Positions 62,910 through 64,000 of a stretch of DNA of 64,000 nucleotides are shown here, in pieces; position 1 is the stretch's first letter; each line of letters opens with the position of its first letter. This DNA is from Tannerella forsythia (GTDB lineage: Bacteria; Bacteroidota; Bacteroidia; Bacteroidales; Tannerellaceae), in contig NZ_RQYN01000011.1 of assembly GCF_003860135.1 (NCBI RefSeq), forward strand, positions 1 through 64,000, written 5' to 3'. Position numbers and translations under genes: made by a program. The notes beneath the pieces are model-generated. The model saw only the letters and a program-made list of their open reading frames with translations, made no database searches and was not told where the DNA came from.

Positions 62910-64000
62910 ATGATGACAGAAAGCACATTAGCCGACGATCTCTTGATCAGGCGAAAGAAGGTACGGGACGCGCTCGTTCGGGCGGGGATGGAAGGTATCT
63001 TACTGGCTTCGGACGTAAACATTTATTACATGACCGGGCGCGTCTTCAACGGCTATTTCTTTTTATCGGCCGAGGGGGAAGCGCAATGTTTCGTAAGGCG
63101 TCCGACCGATTTTACCGGCGAGCAGGTTACATTTATCCGCCGGCCTGACGACCTGACGGCTTATTTCAAAGCGCTGGGACGTCCACTCCCGCGAAGGCTG
63201 ATGCTCGAAGCCGACGGACTCTCGTACAACGACTACACACGCTTGGCGACGCTCTTCTCTCCTGTCGAAACCGGCAACGCGTCGACGCTGATGCGCGCCG
63301 TAAGGATGGTGAAGACGCCTTGGGAGCTGGAGCAGATGCGCTGCTCGGCCGAGCGACACGCGGCCACCTACGCCGAGATTCCCTCGTGCTTCCGTGCCGG
63401 AATGACCGATCTGGAATTACAGGCAGAGATTGAACGCCGGATGCGGCTCAACGGCTCCATCGGACTGTTCCGCGCCTACGGCCCGAATATGAGCATTTTT
63501 ATGGGAAGCGTGCTGGCCGGAGAAAATGCCGCCGCCTCTTCGCCCTACGATTTCGCGCTCGGCGGAGCGGGACAGACAGCCATTTGTCCCATTGGCGCCA
63601 ACGGTACGCCGCTGACCGACGGCACAGCCATTCTGGTCGACATGGCCGGAAATTATACGCCCTACCAGACGGATATGTCGCGGGTATTTGCCGTTGGCCG
63701 ACTGCCCGATAAGGCATACCGCGCGCATCAGACGGCGCTCGACATACAGGCGGCCGTAGAAGCGACCGCCCGGGCCGGAACGGCCTGCGCCGAGCTGTAT
63801 GAGTTAGCCTGCTCGATGGCAGAGAAAGCCGGACTGGCCGACTGTTTCATGGGCACGCGCCAACAGGCCAAGTTTGTCGGTCACGGCATCGGACTCGAAA
63901 TCAACGAACCGCCCGTGCTGACGCCGCGCTCGAAAGAAGCGCTGGAGCCCGATATGGTCTTTGCCTTCGAACCGAAGTTCGTGATCGAAGGCTCAGGGGC
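62910..64000 (+). CDS. M24 peptidase (Xaa-Pro type), truncated by window end
   Basis: At least 363 residues, open to the window edge; ATG at 62910 or 62913. N-terminal creatinase-like domain (LIRRKKVRDALVRAGMEGILLASDVNIYYMTGRVFNGYFFL), then the M24 fold with first ligands in VDMAGNYTPYQTDMSRVF (Asp/Asp), His in FVGHGIGLEINEPP and Glu in MVFAFEPKF near the edge; the last Glu would follow. Distinct in sequence from the PepP-type gene at 51917-53296. GC content seems higher than in the preceding region. Confidence 0.9.
   Translation, partial: MMTESTLADDLLIRRKKVRDALVRAGMEGILLASDVNIYYMTGRVFNGYFFLSAEGEAQCFVRRPTDFTGEQVTFIRRPDDLTAYFKALGRPLPRRLMLEADGLSYNDYTRLATLFSPVETGNASTLMRAVRMVKTPWELEQMRCSAERHAATYAEIPSCFRAGMTDLELQAEIERRMRLNGSIGLFRAYGPNMSIFMGSVLAGENAAASSPYDFALGGAGQTAICPIGANGTPLTDGTAILVDMAGNYTPYQTDMSRVFAVGRLPDKAYRAHQTALDIQAAVEATARAGTACAELYELACSMAEKAGLADCFMGTRQQAKFVGHGIGLEINEPPVLTPRSKEALEPDMVFAFEPKFVIEGSG

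Overview
The window looks like chromosome of a Bacteroidales bacterium, most plausibly a Tannerella, Porphyromonas or Parabacteroides relative. The reasons are: the ATP synthase operon begins with beta and epsilon and carries a signal-peptide-bearing a subunit; arginine synthesis uses a succinyl/acetylornithine-type transcarbamylase; a GH92 mannosidase and many SPII lipoproteins are present; and nearly every transcription unit is preceded by the Bacteroidetes -7 box TAnnTTTG. Species assignment is inference from gene content; no database search was possible, and domain names come from recognition of family patterns.

Layout. 1-0.4 kb: non-coding, with three 22-bp-spaced palindromes. 0.4-3.6 kb (minus): HU-like protein, NodB-type deacetylase lipoprotein, PstS-like lipoprotein. 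3.8-4.7 kb: type I pantothenate kinase. 4.9-11.7 kb (plus): TetR regulator followed by a complete six-protein drug/solute exporter (TolC, HlyD lipoprotein, two ATPases, two ABC-2 permeases) resembling E. coli CecR-YbhGFSR. 11.8-14.3 kb (minus): M1 aminopeptidase. 14.5-17.5 kb: small AT-rich accessory genes (DUF4180, tag, DUF6194, Crp-like, ATC-hydrolase-like), two of which share an identical 27-nt promoter/start segment. 17.5-19.9 kb: 11-bp tandem repeat, tRNA-Gly(CCC), argB, then decayed remnants including a broken cardiolipin synthase. 19.9-22.1 kb: AhpC, a hemerythrin/RIC-type protein and its LuxR-type partner (stress cluster). 22.4-24.1 kb: YidE/YbjL transporter. 24.4-31.7 kb (minus): complete F1Fo ATP synthase. 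31.8-35.8 kb (minus): adhesin-like head-GIN protein, prfC, rfbD, DUF4924. 35.8-43 kb: metallo-beta-lactamase-fold hydrolase, Omp28-like lipoprotein, POT peptide transporter, DUF4831, DUF3467, transcarbamylase. 43.4-51.5 kb (plus): TPM/zinc-ribbon membrane protein followed by eight consecutive secreted proteins or lipoproteins of unknown role. 51.56-51.80 kb: a striking 6 x 41-bp palindromic tandem array. 51.9-56 kb: Xaa-Pro aminopeptidase and, divergently, an Eco57I-like adenine methylase whose catalytic motif reads NPPD. 56.2-62 kb (plus): phoH, purC, ubiE, aroE, GH92 mannosidase. 62.3-64 kb: DUF4870 protein and a second M24 peptidase cut by the window end.

The most unusual items are the uncharacterised secretome cluster and the palindromic array at its 3' end, the complementary degeneracy of the two exporter ATPases, the NPPD methylase, the LuxR regulator lacking its phospho-Asp, the duplicated apparently leaderless promoter block, and an intergenic dispersed repeat present at 24.1 and 36.9 kb. 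No CRISPR array, rRNA, intact insertion sequence or phage gene was seen.
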